A stretch of 64,000 nucleotides of DNA from assembly GCA_917880885.1 (NCBI GenBank), contig OU862923.1:21488770-21552769 (forward strand), given 5' to 3'. Position numbers and translations under genes: made by a program. This DNA comes from Limnephilus marmoratus. Its lineage: Eukaryota > Arthropoda > Insecta > Trichoptera > Limnephilidae. Numbering within the stretch: the stretch's first letter is position 1; each line of letters begins with the position of its first letter. The notes under the pieces are model-generated. The model worked only from the letters and a program-made list of their open reading frames with translations, had not been told where the DNA came from and searched no databases. This document shows positions 23,512 to 33,787 of this stretch, piece by piece.

Positions 23512-26500
23512 ACGGGGGTCCCCCACATTCTGCTAGCGAGGATGCTAGGAGACCACCGATAGTTTCAAACTCGAGTACCAGTCCCATCGACCATGACATG
23601 GACGCATTCATGCCGATGATGACCAGCGGTCAAGATATTAGACCTCATGTTAATATTGCAATTAACAATTTAGTTTTTTCAGCTCTTTTGGATAGCGGAG
23701 CTAGTGTGAGTTGTTTTGGTGGTTCACTGTATAGGTTTTTCTTAAGTTTAGGTTTTAAGTTAGATAAGCTTGATTCTTACGTTACCACCGCGGATGGTAA
23801 ACATCAAGATGTAATTGGTACTATGCGGGTACTAGTTACTTTTAATAGTATTAAGAAATATATAATTTTTTTTGTAATTCCGTCTCTTTCTCCCGTGATT
23901 GTTTTGGGAGTCGACTTTTGGAAACAATTTGACATCGCTCCTCAATTGTTTTCAAAGGCCAACAGTGGACGTGATGTTGAGAATACTTTAAGTGAAATTC
24001 GCAAGATCACATCAGCTTCCCTACTGTCCCCTCAAGACAATCATAGGCTAAATAATGTAATTGATAAATTTAAGTCAATTTCGTTTGAAAAATGTGGACT
24101 GGGTCGTACTCATTTAGTGCAGCATAAAATTAATACAACAGGAGATCCCATTAAGCAACGGTATTACCCTTTGTCTCAAACTCGTCAGCAACAACTTGAA
24201 TCACAACTTAAGGAAATGTTAGATTTAGGTGTTGTTCGCCGTTCGCGTTCGGCTTGGTCGAATCCGGTTTTGATCGTGCCTAAGAAGGATGGTTCTGCAA
24301 GGTTCTGCTTGGACTCTAGGAAACTTAACAGCGTCACGACAAGGGATTCGTACCCCTTGCCGTATATTTCGCGCATTTTAGACAAGCTACGTGGTGCACG
24401 CTTTATAACCTCTATTGATTTATCGAAAAGTTTTTGGCAGATACCTTTACATAAGGACTCTTGTTCTAAAACGGCTTTTGTTGTACCAGGTCATGGACTT
24501 TTTGAATTTGTTAGGATGCCATTTGGTCTGAAAAATGCACCTAGTGAATTACAGCGTCTTGTTGATGCTCTTTTTGGTCCAGAGTTCGATGAAAACGTTT
24601 TCTGCTACCTGGATGATTTAATTATTATTTCAGAAGATTTTGAGTCACATTTAGAATTGTTAAATAAAGTTTTCACACGTATTAAAGAAGCAGGTTTAAC
24701 AATTAATCTCAAAAAATGTGAGTTTTGTAAGGACGAGTTGAAGTATCTGGGTTATATTGTTGATGCAAAGGGTCTTCGCACAGATCCAGTCAAGCTAGAG
24801 TCTATTCGAACTTACCCCACTCCTAGGAATTCTAAACAGTTAAAAGCATTTATTGGACTTTGTGGATATTATAGACGTTTCATCAAGAATTTTTCCACAA
24901 TAGCGGCCCCTTTAACAAGACTCACTGGCTCAAGAAAGGGGGTGAGTAATTTCTCTTGGTCTTCAGAGGCTGAAGACTCTTTTAAAAAATTAAAAAAGGC
25001 ATTAACTTCTGCGCCAGTTATCAATTGTCCTGATTTTTCACTTCCTTTTACCATACACTGTGACGCGAGCAACGTTGGGATAGGCGGAGTGCTCACACAG
25101 GTCTTTGAAGGAGAAGAACACCCGGTTTCTTTTTTTTCTAGGTGTTTGAACATTCACGAGCGAAACTACGGCGTGACGGAGCGCGAACTCTTAGCGGTGT
25201 TAGATTCGGTGAATCACTTCAGGCCCTACATAGAGGGAGTTCACTTCACAGTAGTAACTGACCACTCCAGTTTGCAATGGCTAGTGTCTTTATCAAATCC
25301 GACAGGCAGACTTGCACGTTGGTCTACCCGCCTTTCTCAATTTTCTTTTGACGTAGTCCACAGGAAGGGTAAATTTAATACTGTACCCGACGCTCTTTCG
25401 CGTAAAGACGATTTAACTATTGGAGCCATTGACAACCTTCCTACTAGCACGGATAATTGGTACAATAACTTATTTACTAATTGTAAAAATAATCCTCAAC
25501 GTTTTAATAATTTTCAAATTAAGGATAATTGTTTATTTCGTCACTCTAAGTCCCGTTTCGCTCTACAGGAGGATACAGCTTGGAAGCTGGTAGTTCCTTT
25601 TAAGGACCGTAACGCTATTTTAAGTAAAGAACACGAGTCTATTAGCTCTTGCCACCCAGGTGTATTCAGAACATATAAGAAAGTTCAACTCCGTTATTTT
25701 TGGCCGGGTATGTATAATGATGTCAAAAAGTTTGTTAATAAATGTAAAACGTGCAAGGCACATAAAATAAATACATCTGCGCCGGCTGGCATTTCTACGA
25801 ATCCAAAATTAGTCAACAGACCGATGCAAATGTTGTCTATCGACCTTGTTGGTCCTCTTCCACGTAGTTACGCGGGATTTATGTACATTTTATCGGTTGT
25901 TGACGTTTTTTCGAAATATACTTGGATTTTTCCGCTCAGAAATGCTACTGCTAAAAGCATTGTTAAAAATGTAGAACAATATATTTTCTTGGTACACGGT
26001 GTTCCGCAAACTTTTATATGTGATAACGGGAAACAATTTGTCTCAAAAGAATTTAAACAATTGTTATCAGATTATAATGTTCCCATGCCTTTTTATAACG
26101 CTTATTACACCCCGCAAAACAATGTAGTTGAGCGGTATAACCAAACTATCGGGACTGCCTTGTCTATCTTGACCGAGTCTGACCATCGTAATTGGTCCAG
26201 ATTTCTGCCTCAGATTCAGTCAGCCTTGAATAATACGGTTAATTTCGCAACAGGTTTCACGCCTTTTTTCCTCATGCACGGAAGAGAACAAATCATTGAC
26301 GGAAAATTTCATGAAATAAATATTTCTTCTGGTGTCGCAGACACTACCCTAAAACAATCTAGAAGTGAATTTGCTAAAAAATTGGAAGAGTTAGCTCCAA
26401 TTTATGAGCAAGTTTCTAATGCATTACTACAAGCTTTTAAAAAGAATGCCCAACACTACAACTTGCGTCGTAAGTCGGTTATTTATGATGTTGGAGACGT

Positions 26501-26681
26501 CATTTGGAGGAAAAATTTTGTTCAATCCAGTGGACCAGATTATTTCTCTCATAAATTGGCACCTAGATTTGTTCGCAATGTCATAAAGGGTAAAGTCTCT
26601 GATTTAATTTATACTTTGGCAGATATGAAAGGAAAAATAGTAGGAAATTTTCACGTCAAGGATATCGTTCGTTTAGACTAA
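23508..26681 (+). CDS. pol: Gypsy pol: protease, reverse transcriptase, RNase H, integrase
   Basis: Pol is open from the frameshift site; the first ATG is at 23598 (residue numbers from there, 1027 residues). The aspartic protease has Asp32-Ser-Gly. The reverse transcriptase has YLDD at 337-340. RNase H has HCDAS with Asp489 and VTDHSSLQWL. The integrase has a zinc site (His679, His686, Cys716, Cys719) and the catalytic triad Asp749, Asp809, Glu845 with 35 residues between the last two. All catalytic residues are present and no stop occurs. Copying takes place in particles and integration in the nucleus (family knowledge). No ribosome start is needed if frameshifting makes the fusion. Confidence 0.94.
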   Translation, partial: LDGGPPHSASEDARRPPIVSNSSTSPIDHDMDAFMPMMTSGQDIRPHVNIAINNLVFSALLDSGASVSCFGGSLYRFFLSLGFKLDKLDSYVTTADGKHQDVIGTMRVLVTFNSIKKYIIFFVIPSLSPVIVLGVDFWKQFDIAPQLFSKANSGRDVENTLSEIRKITSASLLSPQDNHRLNNVIDKFKSISFEKCGLGRTHLVQHKINTTGDPIKQRYYPLSQTRQQQLESQLKEMLDLGVVRRSRSAWSNPVLIVPKKDGSARFCLDSRKLNSVTTRDSYPLPYISRILDKLRGARFITSIDLSKSFWQIPLHKDSCSKTAFVVPGHGLFEFVRMPFGLKNAPSELQRLVDALFGPEFDENVFCYLDDLIIISEDFESHLELLNKVFTRIKEAGLTINLKKCEFCKDELKYLGYIVDAKGLRTDPVKLESIRTYPTPRNSKQLKAFIGLCGYYRRFIKNFSTIAAPLTRLTGSRKGVSNFSWSSEAEDSFKKLKKALTSAPVINCPDFSLPFTIHCDASNVGIGGVLTQVFEGEEHPVSFFSRCLNIHERNYGVTERELLAVLDSVNHFRPYIEGVHFTVVTDHSSLQWLVSLSNPTGRLARWSTRLSQFSFDVVHRKGKFNTVPDALSRKDDLTIGAIDNLPTSTDNWYNNLFTNCKNNPQRFNNFQIKDNCLFRHSKSRFALQEDTAWKLVVPFKDRNAILSKEHESISSCHPGVFRTYKKVQLRYFWPGMYNDVKKFVNKCKTCKAHKINTSAPAGISTNPKLVNRPMQMLSIDLVGPLPRSYAGFMYILSVVDVFSKYTWIFPLRNATAKSIVKNVEQYIFLVHGVPQTFICDNGKQFVSKEFKQLLSDYNVPMPFYNAYYTPQNNVVERYNQTIGTALSILTESDHRNWSRFLPQIQSALNNTVNFATGFTPFFLMHGREQIIDGKFHEINISSGVADTTLKQSRSEFAKKLEELAPIYEQVSNALLQAFKKNAQHYNLRRKSVIYDVGDVIWRKNFVQSSGPDYFSHKLAPRFVRNVIKGKVSDLIYTLADMKGKIVGNFHVKDIVRLD

Positions 26682-28739
26682 TTATTACTTTAAGTACATT
26701 ATAGGAAGCCAATGTCGTGGTGTGTAAGACTACCAACCTTCCACTCCATTTCATTTGTTTCTTTATGTGTTTGTTCAGGTTATGTGTCTTGGAGTTTGGT
26801 ACCTCCAAAGCATGTGGTCGGAGTAAACGCAATATTCTAGTTTATTGATGATAAACGGTTATTTACCCTCGTTCAACTAGAATCTGATCTGATGATCAGT
26901 GGCGCCCAAACCTTAAGTCATTATTTTTTTTTCTCTCTCCTTCACATGACTTATTTTTTTTTTTTCTCTCAAGTGATATATATAATTAGATTGGATATGA
27001 GTATTTCTCGTTTTTTTTAGTAGACACCCTGTCTATATTATTTCTGTCAGTATTATCACTGCAATGCACACACGCACACATTGGTATCGCATCTCTACTC
27101 CGTCAGTTAACGGATATTTTGTATTGTTCCCTACTTTTAAATCTAAATCCATTTTTTTTCTCTAGTTCAGTGGAGCTTTCTTTCCATTTTGTCGTCCCTC
27201 CGACATGCCTTATAACCAAAGATCCTCCAAGGAACTAGAGAACAAAATATATTCTTAAGTGTAGTTCTTTGTGTAGCAGAGATTTGAGCAACTTTCTGGT
27301 ATACAAAATGTGTATATTTTCATAAATAGATTTTATTATATAATAAATAGATTATATTTAGCTAGTATTTGTTACAATTAAGTTTGGTTTAGCTTTCCTT
27401 AAAGTGAATAATATTAAGTCATAGTTTATTAACAACATTATTATGTCTTTCTAACAAAGGTAGTACTGCTTCGGCATACTTTCCTATTAAGTAATTCCAG
27501 CATGGAATATATAATACTCTACCTCTAGCACAGGAGAGCGTATTTTTGTATAGCTTATAGTCATAAGTAAAATATTTATATTAGTCTTACTGCTGAAACA
27601 CCAGTGTTTCTCTACACAATTTTGTACCTAGTGTCATTCAAATGTTTTGATTGATCACCAATTTAGATAGTGTCGATTATCACAATATATTCGATCACCA
27701 ATACATATTGTCTGTTCAAGAAATTTTGCCTTTTGCTTACTTTTGAAGTAATATTTTGAAGGATCTCCGTCTACGGTGTGATCTCAGTCTTTTTCTTGTG
27801 CAAACTATGTACACTGTTTTAGTTATTAAAATGGCTTGTACTCTATATATTTTTTCATAGTGGTTCACTACTATTAGCTAGGTTTTTTTTGTTAAATTGT
27901 AATCCCTATGCATTCAGCTAAACATTCTAGATTCTGTTTCGCTTGTCTTTGTGTTCCTACTGATACTCATTGTTACCACTTGTAGACAGGTATATCTTTG
28001 GTATTGTAAAACCTGATCTAATTTTTTAATTTTGAAACATAGGTATTTCTTATTATGTAAACCCTATTGTAACCACCTGTACGGATAGGTATTTCTAAAA
28101 AATGTAAACCCTAATCTAACCACTTTTAGTAGACAAGTTTTGCAATCTTGGTCTAACTAATTCATTAATACACAAGTACTACTCATATACTTATGGTTCT
28201 ACATTGTTATAAATCTTTTTTTTTAAACTTAATTAAACTAAGTTAAATATCTGTGAAAGATATTCCTCATTCTAGGTTTAATGTCTGTTCTGTATTTTGT
28301 TGAATAAAATTCTATGTTAACCTATTAGACCTGTTGGACCTAGGTAGATAGAATAGTTACCTTTTCGCTATTAATAAATAGCCTAAATTCAGTGAAGTGA
28401 GGGATGGTTGACCACCCTAAAGTGAAGCCTCTTTTTTAATGGCAAAATTTCCTGCTGAAGGAAAAGTGATGCTTTGTGCATAATTTTTTTTTTCTTTTCA
28501 TTGATTGTGTTCTTTATTTTTAAGATGTTCCCGATGTTAGGATGTCATGAGAATAACAGGTCTGGACTTCAGATTTATATGATTTATTGTTTATGATTGC
28601 TAATGGTTACTTGTTGTAAAATTTCTAGATACCTGATGGACCTATCTTCTAGTTAGTTAGTGTACCTTTATTTTTTTATTTTTTTTTTTTTTTTTACATC
28701 GGAACCATGGATTTCATGTTTGGGGCCAAACATTTTCGT
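26682..28739 (+). other. Long non-coding stretch between pol and the 3' LTR
   Basis: These 2.07 kb have no ORF of note on the + strand and no envelope gene. The stretch is T-rich. Degenerate repeats of about 55 bases with tgtaaaccct and taaccacctgta-like text occur at about 27975-28140. Gypsy elements often carry env or nothing here, so this length of non-coding sequence in a fresh copy is unusual. Confidence 0.6.
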
Positions 28740-28752
28740 GAGAAGGGGGGAA
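28740..28752 (+). other. Polypurine tract
   Basis: The purine run gagaaggggggaa lies one base before the 3' LTR, the standard primer position for plus-strand DNA synthesis. Confidence 0.8.
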
Positions 28753-28753
28753 T

Positions 28754-29801
28754 TGTCACGTAAATAATTATCAATTTGTGATATAATTATTTACCTGACC
28801 ACTAACCTGATAATTTGAACAGCACGGAATGGATTGGCAACACTTTTTTTTTCTCTCTGGTTTTTACTTTTTTGAATTCGCACCGTACGGGAAGCCGGTG
28901 TTGATTCGACTTGTCACTTTAGTGATAGTTTTGGATTTAAAAAATGGGATAATCTCTTCGTTACAAATTGTTTTAAACGATTTTAATCGCGAGCCGGGCG
29001 ATGTACATTTTGCAAACGCTTCTTTCTGATGTGATCGGAACGCTGTTTCTAATGTGATTGGTCGCCGCCATTGGGACCGATATTTATCCGCGAAATAACG
29101 GTATTGTAAATTACCTACATAATCGCGACTGGCATATTGAAAAGCTTTGCGAGGGAGAGTCCTTATGACCTGGTACGGTTATTGCTGCTCATATTTGTGA
29201 CGGATGGTCACTCGGCGTTCATTTCCTGATGAGGTGTGCTGACGGAAATCGTGTTTCATCCGGTGGGCTCAACCGGAGCGCTGGTGCTGATCTTGGATGC
29301 TGCTCCCTGGCGGGGAGTCCTCATTCTCTGGCCTTCCTGGGGGTCTTTCCTGGTTCCCATCCTGGAGATTGCGAGAGAATATGGCCCGCGGTTCATCAAC
29401 GCGCTATATTCAAGTAAATTAAGAGTTCGTGTCAGTGTAGAATTAGATAAAGATCCATGGTCCGCAGGTACGATATTTCTTTCTGCTTAATTATATTCCT
29501 GTCAAATCTGTTATGAATCTGTTATGTTTCAGAATCTGTTATGTTTTTGGGGATGTGAAACCCGGCCCCTCAAAAGGGCAACATTGTTATGTTCTTTATA
29601 AAATTATACTGGGCTTTGGTTGTTTTGGAAATGAACTCTTTTATTACTGAAACCAATTTAACCTCACAAGTAGAAACCTGTTTTCGTTTATTCCCAAACA
29701 TTCTTGTTCTTTTTTTATTCTGGAACAAAAAAAGCAGAACCTTCCTACATTACGGATCGCTAGGTCCCACATAACCTGAGAGAGAGAGAGATAACCTTAT
29801 A
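28754..29801 (+). repeat. 3' LTR
   Basis: This 1048-base copy of the 5' LTR differs only by one extra GA unit (seven instead of six). Confidence 0.92.
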
Positions 29802-29805
29802 ACTA
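29802..29805 (+). repeat. Right target-site duplication (ACTA) of the Gypsy element
   Basis: It matches 20873-20876. Confidence 0.8.
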
Positions 29806-30424
29806 ATACGTGAAATATTACTTTATAAAAACTTCTAACCAATTTGACGTAATAATTTTACAATGTAATAACTTTTTCCTTTCAAAATTGTTATTTTGTT
29901 CTTCTACCTTTGAAATTAATAAATAATTAACGATCTCAGACTCAGGATTACCGGAGAATGGGTTAACTTCGTTCGTCGCGCGTCGGTCGGGTGAAATCGG
30001 ACAAACGCACATTTTTTTATATAACGATTTAGGGAGTAGTGCTCGTAATATAATAATGATATTTTCTCATTTTTGTGAACCCTTTTACCAGACAAGGTTT
30101 TATCAATAAAAAAAAAATAATAAAAATTCTGGTTAATATTTAAATGTCTCTGAAGAGACTTTATCAAATGTCTCTGAAGAGTCCGTTTAATGGTTCATGT
30201 TCCATTTAATTCATGTCATGCACCATATTGACTGACTTGAAAAAACGAAAAGATATAAGCCTAGAACATGTGGGACGGTTGTACCTTGTTTTGGAATGAT
30301 AAATACGCTTCGATAGTACCGTTGCCAATATAGGGGCTGCAAATCAATCATGTGGAATCAAGATTATAAGAGTTCAACACTATCATCAACGGTTAACTAT
30401 TCACGGTTATTTTTAAGGCGGGTA
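29806..30424. other. CASK intron, non-coding
   Basis: No gene is seen. A short direct repeat (aaatgtctctgaagag) occurs at about 30143 and 30168. Confidence 0.4.
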
Positions 30425-30545
30425 TGAATACTGCCGCCCCGGGAACCATTTATTCGTTTACCAACACCTCTGACATAGATTACCCCAAGTGGTTCGCTAC
30501 ATTTGGTGATTCAGCAGTGAGGATGTCTCCCTCCACATGGCTTCC
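30425..30545 (+). repeat. Module Ya copy
   Basis: The text gggaaccatttattcgttta then ccaacacctctgacatag matches 3755-3870 and the inverted copy at 58940-59035. Confidence 0.55.
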
Positions 30546-30797
30546 CCTAAGCTGACATAGGCCCTGAAGGTATAGGCATTCCTTAATTATTTTAATTACT
30601 TGAATCTTCGAAGTGTTGAAATATATATGTTACAGCCAAAGTAATAAATCTGGATATAGTATTTACTATCCAGCCATTATTTATAATGTGTACCTACCTA
30701 ATTTGACAATATGATAATTTATACAGAATTAATCACTTTATCCGGATATTATTCATAATATCGGGTCAAAGTTAGCCAAAGTAATAAATACGGTCCA

Positions 30798-30868
30798 ACT
30801 GCACCTAACCTAACAACCTAACCTCACCTAACTTAACCTAACCTAACTTAACCTAACCTCACTTAATA
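30798..30868 (+). repeat. (CCTAA)n-like degenerate array
   Basis: The array is a run of cctaacctaac with variants (cctaactt, cctcac). It resembles the insect telomere repeat TTAGG on the other strand but is short, degenerate and internal, so it is not a telomere. Confidence 0.6.
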
Positions 30869-31037
30869 AATAATAAGTATGTTTTTTTATTATTGGAAGA
30901 ATAGATAATACATATTAAAATCAACAAACAAGTCCTGCTAAGCCAATTGAATTGGCTTGTCAATAGGTGCTTATATTTTAGTTACATATAGATTTTTTAC
31001 ATTTAAAATTTACATCTTATATCTACAGATTCAACAT

Positions 31038-31270
31038 TTATTCATACATATTAATATCAATATAATTTTTTTCCGACAGCCAATTTTTCACCATATATTT
31101 AACCTTATTCATAGAATTACATTGCTTTATAGTATCAGGTAATAAATTAAATATCTCCGGTATGATGTATTCAAACGTTCTGTCCGTCCTAATTGTTAAA
31201 TTTCGGAACTATTAACCCGTCGTTGAGCGTGAATCTAGTGCTGTATTTATGTTCTAATTTCTCTTTATGC
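31038..31270 (-). pseudogene. LINE ORF C-terminal remnant
   Basis: On the - strand the sequence reads RTDRTFEYIIPEIFNLLPDT, then VKYMVKNWLSEKN and a stop at 31040-31038. One frame earlier it reads TRFTLNDGLIVPKFNN. This matches the end of many non-LTR reverse-transcriptase ORFs: an R...F.Y..P..FN.LP block, then K.....WL. At least one frameshift is present. Confidence 0.55.
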
Positions 31271-31464
31271 TGCGGGATAAATATATGTTAAATTATAATT
31301 TTAATTTTGTTTTTTAATATTATTATTGTAGGTTAGGTTAGGTTATTAGGATAGGTGCAGTTGGACCGTATTTATTACTTTGACTAACACTGACCCGATA
31401 TTATTAATAATATCCGGATAAAGTGATTAATTTATCCCATTGTCTAGACAATTTTGTTATTATA

Positions 31465-31846
31465 TACAACGTGTCCGGAAACTCGTAGTACAAGCGGGAA
31501 ACTGGTGAATTTACATCACGTAGAGAACCCAAAAAACTTATTTGTTTCGATGTGAGCATTTCGATTTAAATTTTTTTTTCTATTTTTCGATTTTTTCGGC
31601 AACTAAAAGGTTAAAAAAACTTTTGAGCCCGGTTTACCCTTCGATGCATTTTATAAGACATTACACAGCTGAAATCAACCCCTAGTGAACAATTTTTTAA
31701 AATTTAACCAAAAAAATTCCAACTTCGCACCCGATTTACTCGAAAACGAAAACTCAAATCAAAAAAGTTATATCACAAATCGACTCCGAATGTGATGTAG
31801 ATTTACCAGTTTCCCGCTTGTACTACGAGTTTCTGGACACGTTGTA
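31465..31846. mobile_element. TA-flanked MITE, 378 bp
   Basis: The ends caacgtgtccggaaactcgt and its inverted partner (acgagtttctggacacgttg) match over about 55 bp with three or four changes. TA lies at 31465-31466 and 31845-31846. It is nearly the same size as the MITE at 19973-20349, but the interiors do not look alike. Confidence 0.85.
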
Positions 31847-31849
31847 TAA

Positions 31850-32394
31850 TGACCAGTCATTACGTATAATAGCTATTTAATCACTATGACTGTAACATGT
31901 ACATATACTAAATTGTGCGGATCCACCTCGTTTTACGGTATCCAATCAATAATTAATGATGACTGAATTTGCAAAGGAGCTTAAAGTTTGTATATTGAAG
32001 TGGGTGTAAAGTTTATAGTTTGAATTCTATTACTAATATGTTGACTTTGAAAGCGTATAATTAAATCATTGTTTTAGCGTATTTTCTCTCGAAGCGGTGA
32101 AGTTGACACTTCCAGCCGTATTAACACATGAATAAAGTTCACAGAGAATGGTTGAATTATTCATCGATTGTTCGACGCTCAGTCTATCTGAATCAACATT
32201 GACTGAAATATATTCATAACTCTTCTGGGAAATTCACACATTATATTCAAGCTTTGTAATACCAATTAGTGATATTTTGTTATAAAAAAAATTTTTTTTT
32301 CAAAGATGTGATGATTTCTGAACGTCCGAAATTATGCTAAGAATTCTCCCAGATTAAAAAAAGCACGTTTTTATTTGAATTACCGCGGTGACCG
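31850..32394. other. CASK intron, non-coding
   Basis: No gene or element is recognised. Confidence 0.4.
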
Positions 32395-32545
32395 TACAAC
32401 TCAAAATCATGCAACTTCAACACCTTTAAAAAGTCATTAAAAGTGATGAAAGAAAAAACATTGTTAAATTAGGTTAGGTTATGCGCTATTTTGCAATTTT
32501 TTTCATAACTTTGAATGCCTTTACAAAGGGGTGTTGAAAATGCAT
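32395..32545. mobile_element. Small palindromic MITE
   Basis: The left half (catgcaacttcaacaccttt) and right half (aaaggggtgttgaaaatgca) are inverted copies, with aagtgatgaaa and ttcataactttg in matching places. A related fragment is at 16095-16240. Confidence 0.6.
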
Positions 32546-32550
32546 GATAT

Positions 32551-32590
32551 GGAGGGCCTGTTCGGAAGCAATCTTCCGAACAGGCCCTCC
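32551..32590. repeat. Perfect 18-bp hairpin next to CASK exon B
   Basis: The arms GGAGGGCCTGTTCGGAAG and CTTCCGAACAGGCCCTCC are perfect, with a 4-base loop (caat). The hairpin ends 133 bases before the exon B start. Confidence 0.85.
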
Positions 32591-32705
32591 ATTGATATGC
32601 TTGGTGTAACCCTAAGTGACCAGCTCAGGTATGGGGGCTCCATTGAAGACAGAGTAAAGCTAGCCTCCCAAAAACTAGCCTCCCAAAAACTGGGCGTACA
32701 AAACC
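32591..32705 (+). pseudogene. LINE reverse-transcriptase fragment abutting exon B
   Basis: The frame reads [20 protein letters not shown], then RVKLASQKL, a duplicated ASQKL and GVQ. This is the LGVTxxxxLxxxxHIExxxxxAxxKLG segment that follows the palm in many LINE reverse transcriptases. A 17-base stretch is duplicated in tandem (ctagcctcccaaaaa at about 32662 and 32679). The fragment supplies the intron sequence just before the pyrimidine tract of exon B. Confidence 0.6.
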
Positions 32706-32722
32706 ACTTTTTTTCATTCCAG

Positions 32723-32830
32723 ATACGACAAGGCTTCCCCGCGCAGACGAAGAAAACGGGCGGAACTATTATTTCGTCACTCACGACGAAATGATGGCTG
32801 ACATTGCTGCCAATGAATATTTAGAATATG
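32723..32830 (+). CDS. CASK: CASK coding exon B: GK-like domain, middle
   Basis: This exon continues the CASK GK-like domain, reading [17 protein letters not shown], then a stretch with [15 protein letters not shown]. The acceptor is ttcattccag, ending at 32722, and the donor is gtaagt at 32831. It begins with two bases (AT) that complete the His codon split with exon A, and its last base (G) joins exon C to make Gly, so all phases agree. The DEENGxxYYF and NEYLEYG motifs are hallmarks of MAGUK GK-like domains. The intron just before it is made of a reverse-transcriptase fragment, and two head-to-tail copies of an interspersed repeat start about 50 bases after its donor. Confidence 0.95.
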
Positions 32831-32881
32831 GTAAGTGCAATTACAATATTGACTTATTTTTTATTCTGTTTTTATTGTTAA

Positions 32882-33317
32882 ACTAGCTGGTACCCGGCAT
32901 GCGTTGCTATTTAATAAAGAAATTGTTTCTCCCTGCGTGTCCTTTCCCATTCGTCCCGTTCTCCTAATGCCACCTCTCCCACGCCCCCTTCCCCTCTCGC
33001 GTTCCCACTCCGCCTCCTCCACCTTCCTTATCCCCACTCTACTCTCCTCCTTCCCCCGTCCCGCGTACCCCCCTCCCGAGTTCCCCTCCCCCCTCCCGCA
33101 TTCTATACATTCATTCCCGGTACATTCAATTTTCAAACAGCTCGCGTGCCACCTATTGAATGTTTTGTATACAAATTCCATAATTCCAGAGCTCACCAGT
33201 AGTTTTGTATAGACCTTGTCCTGACAATAACGAATATAAAAAAAATTATCCAATTTGGTGCTGTCGTTCTAAAGTTATGCGCGTACACACATTTCCGCGA
33301 TTCATTTTTATTTATAT
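32882..33317 (+). repeat. Family Z repeat, first of two head-to-tail copies
   Basis: The copy starts actagctggtacccggcatg and ends tttttatttatat. A long CT tract lies at about 32930-33105. It starts 51 bases after the exon B donor. The long frames on both strands are products of the CT tract. Confidence 0.75.
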
Positions 33318-33787
33318 ACTAGCTGGTACCCGGCATGCGTTGCTATGCCATTTAATAAAGAAATTGTTTCTCCCTGCGTGTCCTTTCCCATTCTTCCCGT
33401 TTCCCTTCCGCCTCCCCTTCCTCTCCCACGTCCCCCTCTCCTCTCGCGTTCCCACTCCGCCTCCTCCACCTTCCCTCTTTCCACTCCACTCCATCCTTCC
33501 CCAGTCCCACGAACCCCCTTCCTTCCTTCCTCAACCTCCCTGCTTCCTCCTCCCCCTCCCGCATTCCATATATTCAGTCCCGGTACATTCAGTTTTCAAA
33601 CAGCTCGCGTGCCATCTATTGCATTTTTTATACAAATTTCGTAATGCCAGAGCTCACCAGTAGTTTTATACAAACCTTGTCCTGACAATGACGAACACAA
33701 AACAAAAAGAATTATTCAATTTGGTGCAGTCGTTCGGAAGTTATGCGCGTACATACATTTCGGCGATTCATTTTTATTTATACAGAT
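33318..33787 (+). repeat. Family Z repeat, second head-to-tail copy
   Basis: The copy begins exactly where the previous one ends, with the same actagctggtacccggcatg start, and ends tatttatacagat, followed by a (GATA)n run. Direct head-to-tail joining suggests tandem insertion at the preferred TATA-like end. Confidence 0.75.

Larger units (their letters stand above)
20877..29801 (+). mobile_element. Full-length Gypsy-type LTR retrotransposon
   Basis: This 8.9-kb element sits in sense orientation in the CASK intron between exons A and B. Its order is 5' LTR, primer site, leader, gag, pol (protease, reverse transcriptase, RNase H, integrase), a 2.07-kb non-coding stretch, polypurine tract and 3' LTR, flanked by a 4-bp ACTA duplication. 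The enzyme order with integrase last marks Ty3/Gypsy (Metaviridae). I could find only one difference between the LTRs, a GA dinucleotide unit, and both ORFs are open, so the insertion is very recent. No envelope ORF is seen. Confidence 0.95.
30727..31434. mobile_element. Element with about 100-bp inverted arms around a LINE tail
   Basis: The left arm (30727-30826) and right arm (31328-31434) are inverted copies through attaatcactttatccggat, aatatcgggtca and taaatacggtccaactgcac. Both arms run inward into ACCTAACCTAA-type repeats. The centre contains a LINE fragment on the - strand. The class of the arms is unknown. Confidence 0.7.

Noticed and set aside
26682..28739. Possible envelope gene of the Gypsy element
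   Set aside because: No frame of useful length, signal peptide or membrane segment is present.
30798..30868. Telomere-like CCTAA repeats
   Set aside because: They are short, degenerate, internal and part of inverted arms, so they do not mark a chromosome end.
32861..33663. Frames of 60-152 codons rich in Pro/Leu or Gly/Glu
   Set aside because: They arise from the CT-rich tract of the family Z repeats and are not conserved between the two adjacent copies.
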